From Ascaphus truei (lineage: Eukaryota > Chordata > Amphibia > Anura > Ascaphidae), in assembly GCA_036426205.1 (NCBI GenBank), contig CM071568.1:53307146-53371145 (forward strand): a DNA stretch of 64,000 nt. The letters are read 5' to 3'. Below the pieces are notes generated by a model, which ran no database searches, was not told where the DNA came from, and saw only the letters and a program-made list of their open reading frames with translations. The translations under genes and the position numbers were made by a program. Shown here in pieces: positions 33,166 to 45,189 of this stretch; position 1 is the first letter of the stretch; each line of letters starts with the position of its first letter.

Positions 33166-34737
33166 AAAGAAAAAGAGAGGAGAGAGCGCACACCCCATAG
33201 CGTAAAATTGTATATTTAATGAGGGGAAGGGGGAAAGGGGGGGTAAAAATGCACTCACAAAAGTACAGATAAAATAGGCATTGCGTGATAATAATCACCA
33301 CCATCCGGTTGCTGCTTTCTGTCCTTGGGGAAATACCCGATCTCAAAACAGGATGGGCCAACGTCCCAGCAGATGTCCAGGGCCAGTGGATGTATGATGT
33401 TGTTCAAGAGTCCAAGAAAGTGGCTCCGTGTTACCAGGCCTCTGTAGCACCAGCGCGTGGATCGGTCCACTCCAGCGCTTTGTGATGACGTAATGTCAAT
33501 GCGTCCAACGTGATGACGCTCCCTGACGCGTTTCGTCACTCACGGGTAACTTTCTCAAAGGGAAGTATGGAGAAGGAGTACGTCCGGCATTTAAATACAC
33601 ACTCTAATGCTGCTGATTCAATAGAACGCCCCTACTCAGCTGGAAGGTGCTTCGTGCTAAATCTAATTATAACAACAATTGAATACACATAAAATATGCC
33701 TAATTAAAATAATACCTAATCGAATTGGAGGAGATTGAATAGAAGTATTAAACCATAAATACTAGAGGTGCTAAACATAAGAGAAATCTACACATCTTAT
33801 GACCTATGCTATACAATCATCAAAACTATACATATAAAAACTATCAGTCAATATATAATATAATAATAACATATTACAAAATACATAAATATATATATAA
33901 ACTCATTAACCCCTAATATATCACATGTATAGCAATGTTAATCCTATAAAAAGCCTAATAATAAGCATCATGTATTACAAAAACAATTGCAGTTATATCA
34001 AAACCGAAAGGATATATAAAATAATATAATAATAATAAAAACAATAAAAAATAATAATAAAAAAGCGGAAGTTATATAATAGAAATGTCAGAAAAAGAAT
34101 ATGATGAGTGTATATACATTCACACTGAGTGTGAAATGGGGATCATTATGCCACGAACAAAGCAAGATGTCTGGAGGGGGGTGTAAAAATCAAACCTACA
34201 AAAACCATAAAGGATATTTTTGATAAAATGATTATTGATGGTGATCACACCACCTGTGAACGTGATAGATTATTTTTTTGTCGATTGTAAAAATATATGG
34301 TATAATATTAGTGTTATGTGTTCTGTGATAATTTATAATGTCTACATAGATGAATGAATTCAAAAGAATATTGGGTGTACATCAGGATTTGTGTAAGAAA
34401 CACAATATCTCAACTTACAAAAACTGAATAAATCATAAATATATATATATAAGGAATAAAAATATTCATGAAGTGTAAAACAATGTAAATGAAAAAGTGA
34501 TATAGTAGAGTGATTAGATAGTGTGGGGATTACATTTAGATAAAATAAATAATTGAGAATGGTGTGGACCAAAAAGCCCACATGTGAACTATGCTATAAG
34601 TAGGTCCCGATACCAGGAGAGATGACAGAGAGACCCAGACAATGGATGACGGAAGAACAGCAGAGGAAGTCAAGGACAGGAAAAGACGTCCAAGGACCAA
34701 TTATACGAATGTACTGACATCTAGGCATTTATTAGCC
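33166..34737 (-). repeat. PLE terminal repeat and 3' region, tandem unit 1
   Basis: Terminal repeat with motif F, followed by long AT-rich non-coding sequence (33640-34600), then the 3' end of the minus-strand PLE frame. The same order recurs at 40170-41703, 7.0 kb to the right. Confidence 0.8.
33519..33564 (-). ncRNA. hammerhead-like ribozyme motif, copy F
   Basis: Minus strand: UCCCU; core UUGAGAA plus extra A; helix II GUUAC/GUGAC (one G-U), loop CCGUGA; GAAA; ACGCGU; triplet GUC; AGGGA. Confidence 0.6.
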
Positions 34738-36598
34738 ACGGGTTAGGGTGCCCAACTGGTGGATCCAGAAAGTTTCCCGCTGCAGAGAGTCTTGAAGCGG
34801 TCGCCCCCTAGGACACACGGAGAAATGGTCTCAATTCCCATCACTTTCATGGTCTTAGGATCCTGTTGATGAATAATTTGAAGTGTCGGGAAACACTATG
34901 GGAATTGAGACCTTTAATCACATTTCTCCTGTGCTCTAGGAAACGAGTGCCAAGAGTTCTGGTGGTGCGTCCAACATATTTTTGCTGCATCCACACTATA
35001 TCAGGTACACAACATATGTGCTGAGACAATTAATAAAACAAGTGATGGAATGTGTGGTACCTGCTCGGGGAACAAATTTGCGTCTGATTCAGGAGATGCC
35101 TGCAGGTGATGCACCGACTACGTCCACATGGGTGATTACCTAATGGACCCTTATGAGTCGTGATGTTAGATGAAGTCGTGGACAACCTGAGTTTAGTGGG
35201 AGCTAGCATACTCTCAATGTTTCTTGCCTTCCTGTACACTACAGTTGCTCTTTCAGGCAGAACGGATCCTAGATGGGGTCACACTTGAGGATGGACCAGT
35301 GATCATTAAGAATTTTATTAATAGATCTATAGGACGGTTATAAGTGGTTATAAACCTCACTGTGGACCCATCCAATATAGTAGGTTCCACGGAGTATCAT
35401 AACTCAAGCGTACCCCCTTATTCCCTTTCTTTTTAGATTTACTTAATAGAACGATCTGTCAAAAGAGCTGACCTTGCTGAGAGCTTCGGAAATCAAATCA
35501 GGATCATAGTCTTGGATATGAACTTATTGCCAAGTGTTTTGGATTGGTTTTCAAATTCTAAATCCCTTGTGCAGTTCCTGCGTAATTTATGAAAAAACCC
35601 AAAGGGATATTGTCGAGCCATTGTTGTGGTGATTGCTGGACGGCTGAACATAGCTATTGACAGACACAGACTTGAAATGTGTGGTGGTGATAATATTGAA
35701 GTTTGTGTCTGTACTAAGGGCCAGATCTAGAAATACAGTGGACACTGCATCTATTTCAAATGTAAATTTTAGTCCAAACAGATATGTTGAAGGAACTCAA
35801 GATACCAGATAGAACAGACTCTTCCCCTCCAAATAATAATGATATCATCTATGAAGCGACCATAGTACACGAGACCCGCCCCAAGTGTGGTTCAGCCACA
35901 CAAGGACTCCTCCCAGTGACCCATGAAGAGGTTTGCGTAGCTGGGAGCGAATCTCGTGCCCATGGCCAGTCCACAGATTTGCAAGTGATAATTGTCTTCA
36001 AATAAAAATAATTGTGAGTGAGAATGAAGTGAATACTTGCAAAATAAAGGTTGTGTGCTTATCTGGGAAACGATAAATCGTGTCCAGCCATATTTGATGG
36101 CTTTTAACCCCTGGCATGCTCGATACAGGTTTATAAAGTGATGTACATCACATGTGGCCCATAGATAAGTGGATTTCCACCTAATGTCAGAGATGGAGTG
36201 CGATGACATGGAGCGTATCCCTAATATGGGACCTGAGCTTAGTACATAGGGATGGAGAAAATAATCAACAATTTGGATAGACCCGATGTCATCGACTCCA
36301 CACCCGAAACTATGGGTCTGCCAGGGGGATTGGGACAGGGATTTATGCACCTTGGGTAAGTGATAAAAAATGGGAGTGGTGATGTGAGGAAAACAAAATT
36401 AAATTCCAATTTAGAAATGATACCATACCAGTGCAGTGGTGAGGAGTTCCTTCAACATAACTGGTAAGTGTCCACTGGATCAGACTCCAACAAGGTGTGT
36501 AGGAGGCCGAGTCACCCATGAGTCTGCGTGCTCTAGGAGATACGCAGATAAGTCCTGGAGACTATGCCTCCACCCTTGTCAGCCTGTCGAATTTTGGC
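34738..36598 (-). pseudogene. third-family PLE, RT to GIY-YIG, corrupted copy
   Basis: Matches the better copy at 41704-43258: GIY-YIG (KYVGRTTRTLGTRFLEHRR, near 34960), zinc linker (PCGRSRCITC), RT with GTRFAPSYANLFMGHW (near 35930) and an upstream QADKGGG block at about 36560. It is riddled with one-base losses relative to that copy. At 36598 it jumps from the QADKGGG region straight to sequence belonging before the nuclease, at a TTTTGGCT-like string shared by both sites. Confidence 0.8.
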
Positions 36599-39500
36599 TT
36601 CATCCACACTATAATCAGGTACACCAACACATAGGGGTCTGAAACAATTAATAAAATCTATGAGGAATTGTTTCGGTCCTCTGCTCGGGGAACAAATTTT
36701 CCATGATTCAGGAGATGCCCTGCAGGTGAGCACCACTACGTCCACAGGTGATTACCTAATGGACCCTTATGGATCGTGATGTTAGATGAAGTCGAGGACC
36801 ACCTGAGTTTAGTGGAGCTAGCATACTCTTAATGTTTCTTGCCTTCCTGTACACTACAGTTGCCTTTCAGAGCAGAACGATCCTAGATGGGGTCACACTT
36901 GAGGATGACCAGTGATCATTAAAATTTTATTAATGATCTATAGGACTGGTTCAAGTGGTTATAAACCTCACTGTGGACCCATCCATATTAGTAGGTTCCA
37001 TGGAGTATCATAAACTCAAGCGTACCCCCATATCCCCTTTCTTTTTAGATTTACTTAATAGAACCGATCTGTCAAAAGAGCTGACCTGCTGAGAGCTTCG
37101 GAAATCAAATCAGGATCAGTCTTGATATGAACTTGTTGCCAAGTGTTTTGATTGGTTTCACAATTCTATATCCCTTGTGCATTCCTGCGTAATTTATGAA
37201 ACTGCCCCAAAGGGATATTGTCGAGCCATTACTTGTGGTGATTGCTGGACGCAATGAACATAGCTATACAGACAAGACTTGAAATGTGTGTGGTGATAAT
37301 ATTGAAGTTTGTGTCTTACTAAGGCGCCAGATCAGAAATACGTGGACACTGCATCGATTTCCAATGTAAATTTTAGTCCAACAGATTTATCGTTGAAGTG
37401 ACAAGATACCAGATAGAACAGACTCTTCCCATCCCAATAATAATGATATCATCTATGAAGCGACATAGTACACGAGACCTCCCAAGTGTGGTATTCAGCC
37501 ACCAAGACTCCTCCCAGTGACCCATGAGAGGTTGCGTAGGCTGGGACGAATCTCGCCCATGGCCGTTCCACAGATTTGCAAGTGATAATTGTCTTCAAAT
37601 AAAAAATATTGTGAGTGAGATGAAGTGAATACTTTGCAAAATAAAGTGTTTTTGTGCTTATCTGGGACAGATAATCGTGTCCAGTCCAATATTGATGGTT
37701 CTAACCCCCTGGAGCTCGATACAGGTATAAAGTGATGTTACATCACATGTGACCCATAATAAGTGATTTCCACTAATGTCAGAGATGGAGTCGATGACAT
37801 GGAGCGTATCCCTAATATGGGCTGAGCTTAGCTACATAAGGGATGGAGAAATAATCAACATATTGGGATTAGACCCGATGTCATCGACTCCACAACCAAA
37901 CTATGGGTTGCCAGGGGGATTGGACAGGGATTTATGCACCTTGGGTAAGTGATAAAAAATGGGAGGTGCGTGGATGTGAGGAAAACAAAAAATTAAATTC
38001 CAATTTAGAAATGTATCCCATCTCCAGTGCAGTGGTGAGGAGTTCCTTCAACATAAACTGGTAAGTGTCCACTGGATCAGACTCCAACAAGGTGTAGGAG
38101 GCCGATCACCGAGCTGCGTGCCTCTAGGAGATACGCAGATAAGTTCCGGATGACTAGCCTCCACCTTGTCAGCTTCGAATTACACATCAGATTCGCCTTT
38201 AGCTTGTTCAATGCGTCCAGCTCACCTCTAGATAATTGTGATTGAGTTTGGTTGGTTTGGGACACACACTGACTCAAAGTCGCGTAATACCAAATTGTAG
38301 AACGTGTCCCACAATCCCCCCCTTAGATTGGTAGTGGAGAAGACTGACCTGGTTTGAAAGGTGAATATATAATATTAAGATCTTCATCTAAGTCTACCTC
38401 CAGACAACCGGTTGGATGAATGGACAGTTCAAAGTTGTCAATTGAGGCTTGTGATCCCGATAATGAGCCCGACTCTCTCAGCAGCGAAGTGAGTGCATCA
38501 ATGCAGACTGCTTCCTGTGTGTTAAAGATAGTGACTGACAGGGTTAGTAGATTTAATATTATTCGCTAATATGAAATATCTATTCAAAGATTTTTTCAAT
38601 AAAACTATTCAAATCAATGAACAACTGGAATAAATGGGGCCCGTATTGGGAGCAAAAGAAAGATCCCTCTCTATAAAGACTTTTCACAATCTGTCAAACA
38701 ATAGATGAGAGGTTAAATATACTCTAGTCTCAGATGGTGTGGCTATCTTCTTCTGTTTTCCTTCTTCCTCTGGACGACTCTGCCTGCCCTAATCCTCTGT
38801 CCTTTTTGCCCTACCAGAAGGTCTGTTTGGGGCCTCTCGGTCCCAAAGAGGGTAGTGTTTGTCTGGATCTCTCCCCTTTGCCCTCCCCTCCTGTCTTGGA
38901 GTTCTGTCTAAAAAATGAGCTGACCTGTGTTTAGTGTTGGGTTCTTTGGATCTGGCCCCTCTACCAATATCAGCTGACACCCCATTCGCATCCCGCACAT
39001 CAGGGCCCCCAGATCCTCCTGAATGGTCCCTGGATAGAGGCTCCACCTCGAGGACCGTGTAGCCCCCACTAGTGTGGAATTGTGGGGGGCCACTGGAGGA
39101 ACCCTGGGCTCCCTGCTGCACCAAATGACGAGAAGGGATGTGGCTAGATGTATCCCTAGATTGGTAGGAGCCACCTCCTCGTGTACGAGAACCTGAGCTG
39201 TACCTCCCTCCCCTCCTATAGTTATAATTCTGTGTCGCTTTTCTCTAACCCTCACTTTATTCGTGACATATCCTCCTTTCACGATGAGATTAATATCTTT
39301 CTATCAATAACCCTCCTTTTCAAAGGTGATAACTCGCTACTGTTTTCTCATCATATTCTTTGAATTCCTCAGTATCACAATAGGTTTTTCAATGTAACCT
39401 CTGGATCTTCTCATCTCTAACTCCAATTCTTTAATTTCATGTCTCTAAAATCAATTAAAAGTTTCCATCAATGAAAATGAACACCTAATCTAGTGTTTCA

Positions 39501-39830
39501 TTCCATTCCCTGTAAAAACTCCATTTGTTTCAAATGTGGGGGATTTAGTCACCCTTAGACCTCTGGGATATCTTGCGTCTATATAGTCTTGTAAGAACAT
39601 GCGTCCCCACCAATGTCTCATCTCCTCTCCTTCATCAGTTGTTTCTAATGTAAAAAAGTTTCCCTTAATACAATTTATTTCAGTGTCCATATTATTCTCA
39701 ACAACTGATGAAGGGATGAGTCCACTCCTTCTGGAGTGCGTCTCTTTGGCTGATTGCATCATATTGAAGTGATAGTTAAACACCTCTTCTAAAAAAAGGC
39801 TGCCTGCTTGGGTTAATATGGGACAAACAA
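36599..39830 (-). pseudogene. third-family PLE, second overlapping copy with N-terminal region
   Basis: Repeats the RT region (36599-38160, heavily indel-ridden) and then extends upstream: an ELDALNKLKANL helix near 38200; a non-coding-looking stretch; a Gly/Ser/Arg-rich segment (38789-39124); and at 39490-39783 a frame with RYPRGLRVTKSPTFETN, the conserved N-terminal block also seen in the second PLE near 25855. The GIY-YIG core is absent from this copy. Whether the duplication is real or an assembly product is open. Confidence 0.7.
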
Positions 39831-39855
39831 AAGAAAAGCAGCGCGTTCTGACATC

Positions 39856-41703
39856 AAGTGAATAATATTATCTAAGTTATGTGCTAAAAATATCAATATC
39901 ATGTATCTATAAATATAAAAATAATAAATATAGATGTGAATCCAATAATAATCTAATATTATAATAGCACAAATATTATATACCTGTGCTCGATACTAGG
40001 CTAACTATACACAAACAAACCATATACAATGAAATGCTTATTATATAACACCATAAATAAGCGAAAGAAAGGGTAAAAACCAGTCCTCAAATGATAGTCC
40101 AATAGAAATGGATGCTGGTGCAGGGTCTCCGGCTGCTCTCAAAATGGACAAACCACAGTCCACAGGAATCTAAAAGAAAAGAAAGGAGAGAGCGCCACGC
40201 CCCGCTAAGCGTAAAATTGGTATATTTAAATGAGGGGAGGGGGCAAGTGGGGTAAAAATGCACTCACAAAAGTACAGATAAAATAGGCATTGCGTGATAA
40301 TAATCACCACCATCCGTTTGCTGCTTCTGTCCTTGCTTGGAAATACCCGATCTCAAAACAGGATGGGCCAAACGTCCCAGCAGATGTCCAGAGCCAGTGG
40401 ATGTATGATGTTTGTTCAAGAGTCCAAGAAAGTGGCTCCGTATTACCGGCCTCTGTAGCACCAGCGCGTGGATCGGTCCACTCCAGCGCTTTGTGATGAC
40501 GTAATGTCATATGCTCAACTGATGACGCTCCCTGACGCGTTTCGTCACTCACGGTAACTTTCTCAAGGGAAGTATGGAGAAGGAGTACGTCCGGCATTTA
40601 AATACACACTCTAATGCTGCTGATTCAATAGAACCCCTACTCACTGGAAGGTGCTTCGTGCTAAGTCTCAATTATAACAACATAGAATACACATAATAAT
40701 GCCTAATTAAAATATTCCTAATCGAATTGGAGGAATTGAATGGAAGTTTAACCATAATACTAGAGGTGCTAAACATAAGAGAAATCTACACATCTTATGA
40801 CCTATGCTATACAATCATCAAAACTATACAGTAAAAACTATCAATCAATATAATATAATAATAACATTACAAATACATAAATATTTATAACTCATAACCC
40901 TAATATATCACATGTAATACAATGTTAATCCTATAAAAAGCCTACTAAATAAACATCATATATATAAAAACAATTGCAGTTATATCAAACCAAAAGGATA
41001 TATAAAAAAATTAAAAAAATATAATATAATATAAAAACAATAAAAAAATATAATAATAAAAAAGCGGAAGTTAATAATAGAAATGTCAAAAAAGAAACTG
41101 ATGAGTGATATCCATTCACACTGAGTGTAAAGGGATCATTATGCCACGAACAAGCAGATGTCTGGAGGGGGGTGTTAAATATCAAACCTACATAACCATA
41201 CAGGAAATTTCTGATAAAATGATTATTGATGGTGATCACACCACCTGTGAATGTGATAGATTATTTTTTCTGTCGATTGTAAAATTATTTCGTAAATATT
41301 AGTGTTTGTGTTCGGTGATAATTATAAGTCTACAGATGAATGATTCAAAATGAATATGGGTGTACATCCATGAGATCAGGATTTGTGTAAGAAACACAAT
41401 ATCTCAACTTACAAAAACTGAATAAATCATAAATATATATATATAAGTGAATAAAAATATTTCATGAATGTGTAAAACAATGTAAATGAAAAAGTGATAT
41501 ATAAGTGAGTGATTAGATAGTGTGGTGGATTACATTTAGATAAACTAAAAATAATTGAGAATGGTGTGACCAAAAAGCCCACATGTGAACTATTGCTATA
41601 ATTTAGGTCCCGGACACCAGGAGAGATGACAGAGAGACCCAGACAATGCATGACTGAGAACAGCAGAGGAAGTCAAGGACAGGAAAAGACGTCCACGGAC
41701 CAA
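39856..41703 (-). repeat. PLE terminal repeat and 3' region, tandem unit 2
   Basis: Direct repeat of 32880-34737 at a distance of about 7.0 kb, again with many one-base differences. Contains motif G. Confidence 0.8.
40529..40572 (-). ncRNA. hammerhead-like ribozyme motif, copy G
   Basis: As copy F: core UUGAGAA plus extra A, helix II GUUAC/GUGAC with loop CGUGA, GAAA, ACGCGU, GUC. One U is missing next to helix I. Confidence 0.55.
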
Positions 41704-43258
41704 TTATACGAATGTACTGACATCTAGGCATTCATTTAGTCCACCCGGGCTTAGGGTGCCCAACTGGTTGGATCCGAAAGTTTCCCGCCTGCAGAGAGTC
41801 TTGAAGCGGTCGCCCCCTAGGACACACGGAGAAATGGTCTCAATTCCCATCACTTTCATGGTCTTAGGATCCTGTTGATGATATAATTTGAAGTGTCGGG
41901 AAACACTATGGGAATTGAGACCTTTAATCACATTTCTCCTGTGCTCTAGGAAACGAGTGCCAAGAGTTCTGGTGGTGCGTCCAACATATTTTTGGCTGCA
42001 TCCACACTATATCAGGTACACAACATAGGTGCTGAGACAATTAATAAAACTAGTGATGGAATGTGTGGTACCTCTGCTCGGGGAACAAATTTTCATCTGA
42101 TTCAGGAGATGCCTGCAGGTGATGCACCGACTACGTCCACATGGGTGATTACCTAATGGACCCTTATGAGTCGTGATGTTAGATGAAGTCGAGGACGACC
42201 TGAGTTTAGTGGGAGCTAGCATACTCTTAATGTTTCTTGCCTTCCTGTACACTACAGTTGCTCTTTCAGGCAGAACGGATCCTAGATGGGGGTCACACTT
42301 GAGGATGGACCAGTGATCATTAAGAATTTTATTAATAGATCTATAGGACTGGTTATAAGTGGTTATAAACCTCACTGTGGACCCATCCGTATTAGTAGGT
42401 TCCACTGGAGTATCATAACTCAAGCGTACCCCCATATCCCCTTTCTTTTTAGATTTACTTAATAGAACCGATCTGTCAAAAGAGCTGACCTTGCTGAGAG
42501 CTTCGGAAATCAAATCAGGATCATAGTCTTTGGATATGAACTTGTTGCCAAGTGTTTTGGATTGGTTTTCAAATTCTATATCCCTTGTGCAGTTCCTGCG
42601 TAATTTATGAAACTGCCCCAAAGGGATATTGTCGAGCCATTACTTGTGGTGATTGCTGGACGCATGAACATAGCTATTGACAGACACAGACTTGAAATGT
42701 GTGGTGGTGATAATATTGAAGTTTGTGTCTGTACTAAGGGCCAGATCTAGAAATACAGTGGACACTGCATCGATTTCAAATGTAAATTTTAGTCCAAACA
42801 GATTATCGTTGAAGGAACTCAAGATACCAGATAGAACAGACTCTTCCCCATCCCAAATAATAATGATATCATCTATGAAGCGACCATAGTACACGAGACC
42901 CTCCCCAAGTGTGGTATTCAGCCACACAAAGGACTCCTCCCAGTGACCCATGAAGAGGTTTGCGTAGCTGGGAGCGAATCTCGTGCCCATGGCCGTTCCA
43001 CAGATTTGCAAGTGATAATTGTCTTCAAATAAAAAATAATTGTGAGTGAGAATGAAGTGAATACTTTGCAAAATAAAGTGTTTGTGCTTATCTGGGAACG
43101 ATAAATCCGTGTCCAGCCAATATTTGATGGCTTCTAACCCCCTGGCATGCTCGATACAGGTATAAAGTGATGTTACATCACATGTGGCCCATAGATAAGT
43201 GGATTTCCACCTAATGTCAGAGATGGAGTCGATGACATGGAGCGTATCCCTAATATTT
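41704..43258 (-). pseudogene. third-family PLE, best copy, 5'-truncated
   Basis: Minus strand from 43258 to 41704. RT: LQICGTAMGTRFAPSYANLF (about 42990), catalytic FIDD in YGRFIDDIIIIW (about 42870), VFLDLALSTD, then THFKSVSVNSYVHA. A TAA at 42637-42639 and a TAG at 42004-42006 interrupt one continuous frame. The zinc linker is CGRSRCITC preceded by C-x4 spacing. GIY-YIG: KYVGRTTRTLGTRFLEHRR with Glu in CRRETFG, end GGLNECLDVSTFV. The RT N-terminus is lost where the inverted arm begins at 43259. The last residues match the nested PLE (GGLNECLD), so the two are related families. Confidence 0.9.
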
Positions 43259-43995
43259 ACACCCCCCTCCAGACATCTTGCTTTGTTCGTGGCATAATGA
43301 TCCCCATTTCACACTCAGTGTGAATGTATATACACTCATCAGATTCTTTTTTTGACATTTCTATTATATAACTTCCGCTTTTTTATTATTATTATTATTT
43401 TTTATTGTTTTTATTATTATTATATTATTATTTTTATTTTTTTTATATATCCTTTCGGTTTTGATATAACTGCAATTGTTTTTGTAATATACTGTATGAT
43501 GTTTATTATTATTAGGCTTTTTATAGGATTAACATTGCTATACATGTGATATATTAGCGGTTAATGAGTTTATATATATATTTATGTATTTTGTAATATG
43601 TTATTATTATATTATACATTGATTGATAGTTTTTATATGTATAGTTTTGATGATTGTATAGCATAGGTCATAAGATGTGTAGATTTCTCTTATGTTTAGC
43701 ACCTCTAGTATTTATGGTTTAATACTTCCATTCAATCTCCTCCAATTCGATTAGGAATTATTTTAATTAGGCATATTTTATGTGTATTCTATTGTTGTTA
43801 TAATTAGAATTAGCACGAAGCACCTTCCAGCTGAGTAGGGGCATTCTATTGAATCAGCAGCATTAGAGTGTGTATTTAAATGTCGGACGTACTCCTTCTC
43901 CATACTTCCCTTTGAGAAAGTTACCTGAGTGACGAAACGCGTCAGGGAGCATCATCACGTTGGACGCATTGACATTACGTCATCACAAAGCGCTG
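43259..43995 (+). repeat. inverted terminal-repeat arm at the PLE 5' end
   Basis: Reverse complement of the 33500-34190 type sequence. Bases 43259-43685 also form an inverted repeat with 43996-44403. Contains motif H on the plus strand. This is the inverted 5' arm expected for a PLE. Confidence 0.8.
43906..43951 (+). ncRNA. hammerhead-like ribozyme motif, copy H
   Basis: UCCCU; core UUGAGAA plus extra A; helix II GUUAC/GUGAC, loop CUGA; GAAA; ACGCGU; triplet GUC; AGGGA. Confidence 0.6.
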
Positions 43996-44616
43996 GAGTC
44001 TTATGACCTATGCTATACAATCATCAAAACTATACATATAAAAACAATCAATCAATATATAATAATAACATATTACAAAATACATAAATATATATATATA
44101 AACTCATTAACCCCTAATATATCACATGTATAGCAATGTTAATCCTATAAAAAGCCTAATAATAATAAACATCATATATTACAAAAACAATTGCAGTTAT
44201 ATCAAAACCGAAAGGATATATAAAAAAAATTTAAAAAAAATATAATAATAATAAAACAATAAAAAATAATAATAATAAAAAAGTGGAAGTTATATAATAG
44301 AAATGTCAAAAAAAGAATCTGATGAGTGTATATACATTCACACTGAGTGTGAAATGGGGATCATTATGCCACGAACAAGCAAGATGTCTGGAGGGGGGTG
44401 TAAATATCAAACCTACATAAACCAAGCAAGATGTCTGGAGGGGGGTGTAAATATCAAACCTACATAAACCATAAAGGAAATTTCTGATAAAATGATTATT
44501 GATGGTGATCACACCACCTGTGAATGTGATAGATTATTTTTCTGTCGATTGTAAAAATATATATCGTATAATATTAGTGTTATGTGTTCGGTGATAATTT
44601 ATAATGTCTACATAGA
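43996..44616 (-). repeat. direct terminal-repeat segment closing the tandem PLE
   Basis: Matches 33800-34330 in the same orientation. Includes a 45-bp tandem duplication (44379-44470) of the AGCAAGATGTCTGGAGG string with its surroundings. Ends at a TA/CA microsatellite. Confidence 0.8.
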
Positions 44617-44985
44617 TGAATATATATATATACACATATACATACATATACATACACATATACATACATATACATACACATACATACACATATACATACA
44701 CATATACATACACATATACATACACATATACATACATACACATACACATACATACACATATACATACATACACATATACATACACATACACATATACATA
44801 CACATACACATATACATATATACATACATATACATATACACATACATACACATACATACATACACATATATACACATATATATACATACACATATATACA
44901 TATATACATATACACATATATACATATATACATATATATATATATACACACACATATATATATATACACATATATATATACTAGC
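44617..44985. repeat. (TA)n/(CA)n compound microsatellite
   Basis: About 370 bp of TATA and CACATA units. Long Tyr/Ile/His or Tyr/Val/Cys frames on both strands here are composition artefacts. Confidence 0.97.
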
Positions 44986-45181
44986 TGATATACCCGGCGT
45001 TGCCCGGGCGTGGAAGGGCAGGGGGCAAGGGGCGTGGAAGGGCGGGGGGGGCAAGGGGCGTAGAAGGGCGGGGGGCAAGGGGCGTGGAATAGCGGGGGGC
45101 AAGGGGCGTGGAAGGGTGGGGGGCAAGGGGTGTGGAAGGCCGGGGAGGTCAAAGGGCAGGAAGGGCAAAGGGCAGGGAGGC
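44986..45181 (+). repeat. GC-rich minisatellite with a GATATACCCGG leader
   Basis: CTAGCTGATATACCCGGCG followed by TTGCCCGGGCG is a string I associate with a widespread retroelement tail (class uncertain). It is followed by about six units of 25-29 bp like GGGCGTGGAAGGGCGGGGGG. Confidence 0.6.
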
Positions 45182-45189
45182 CATTATAT

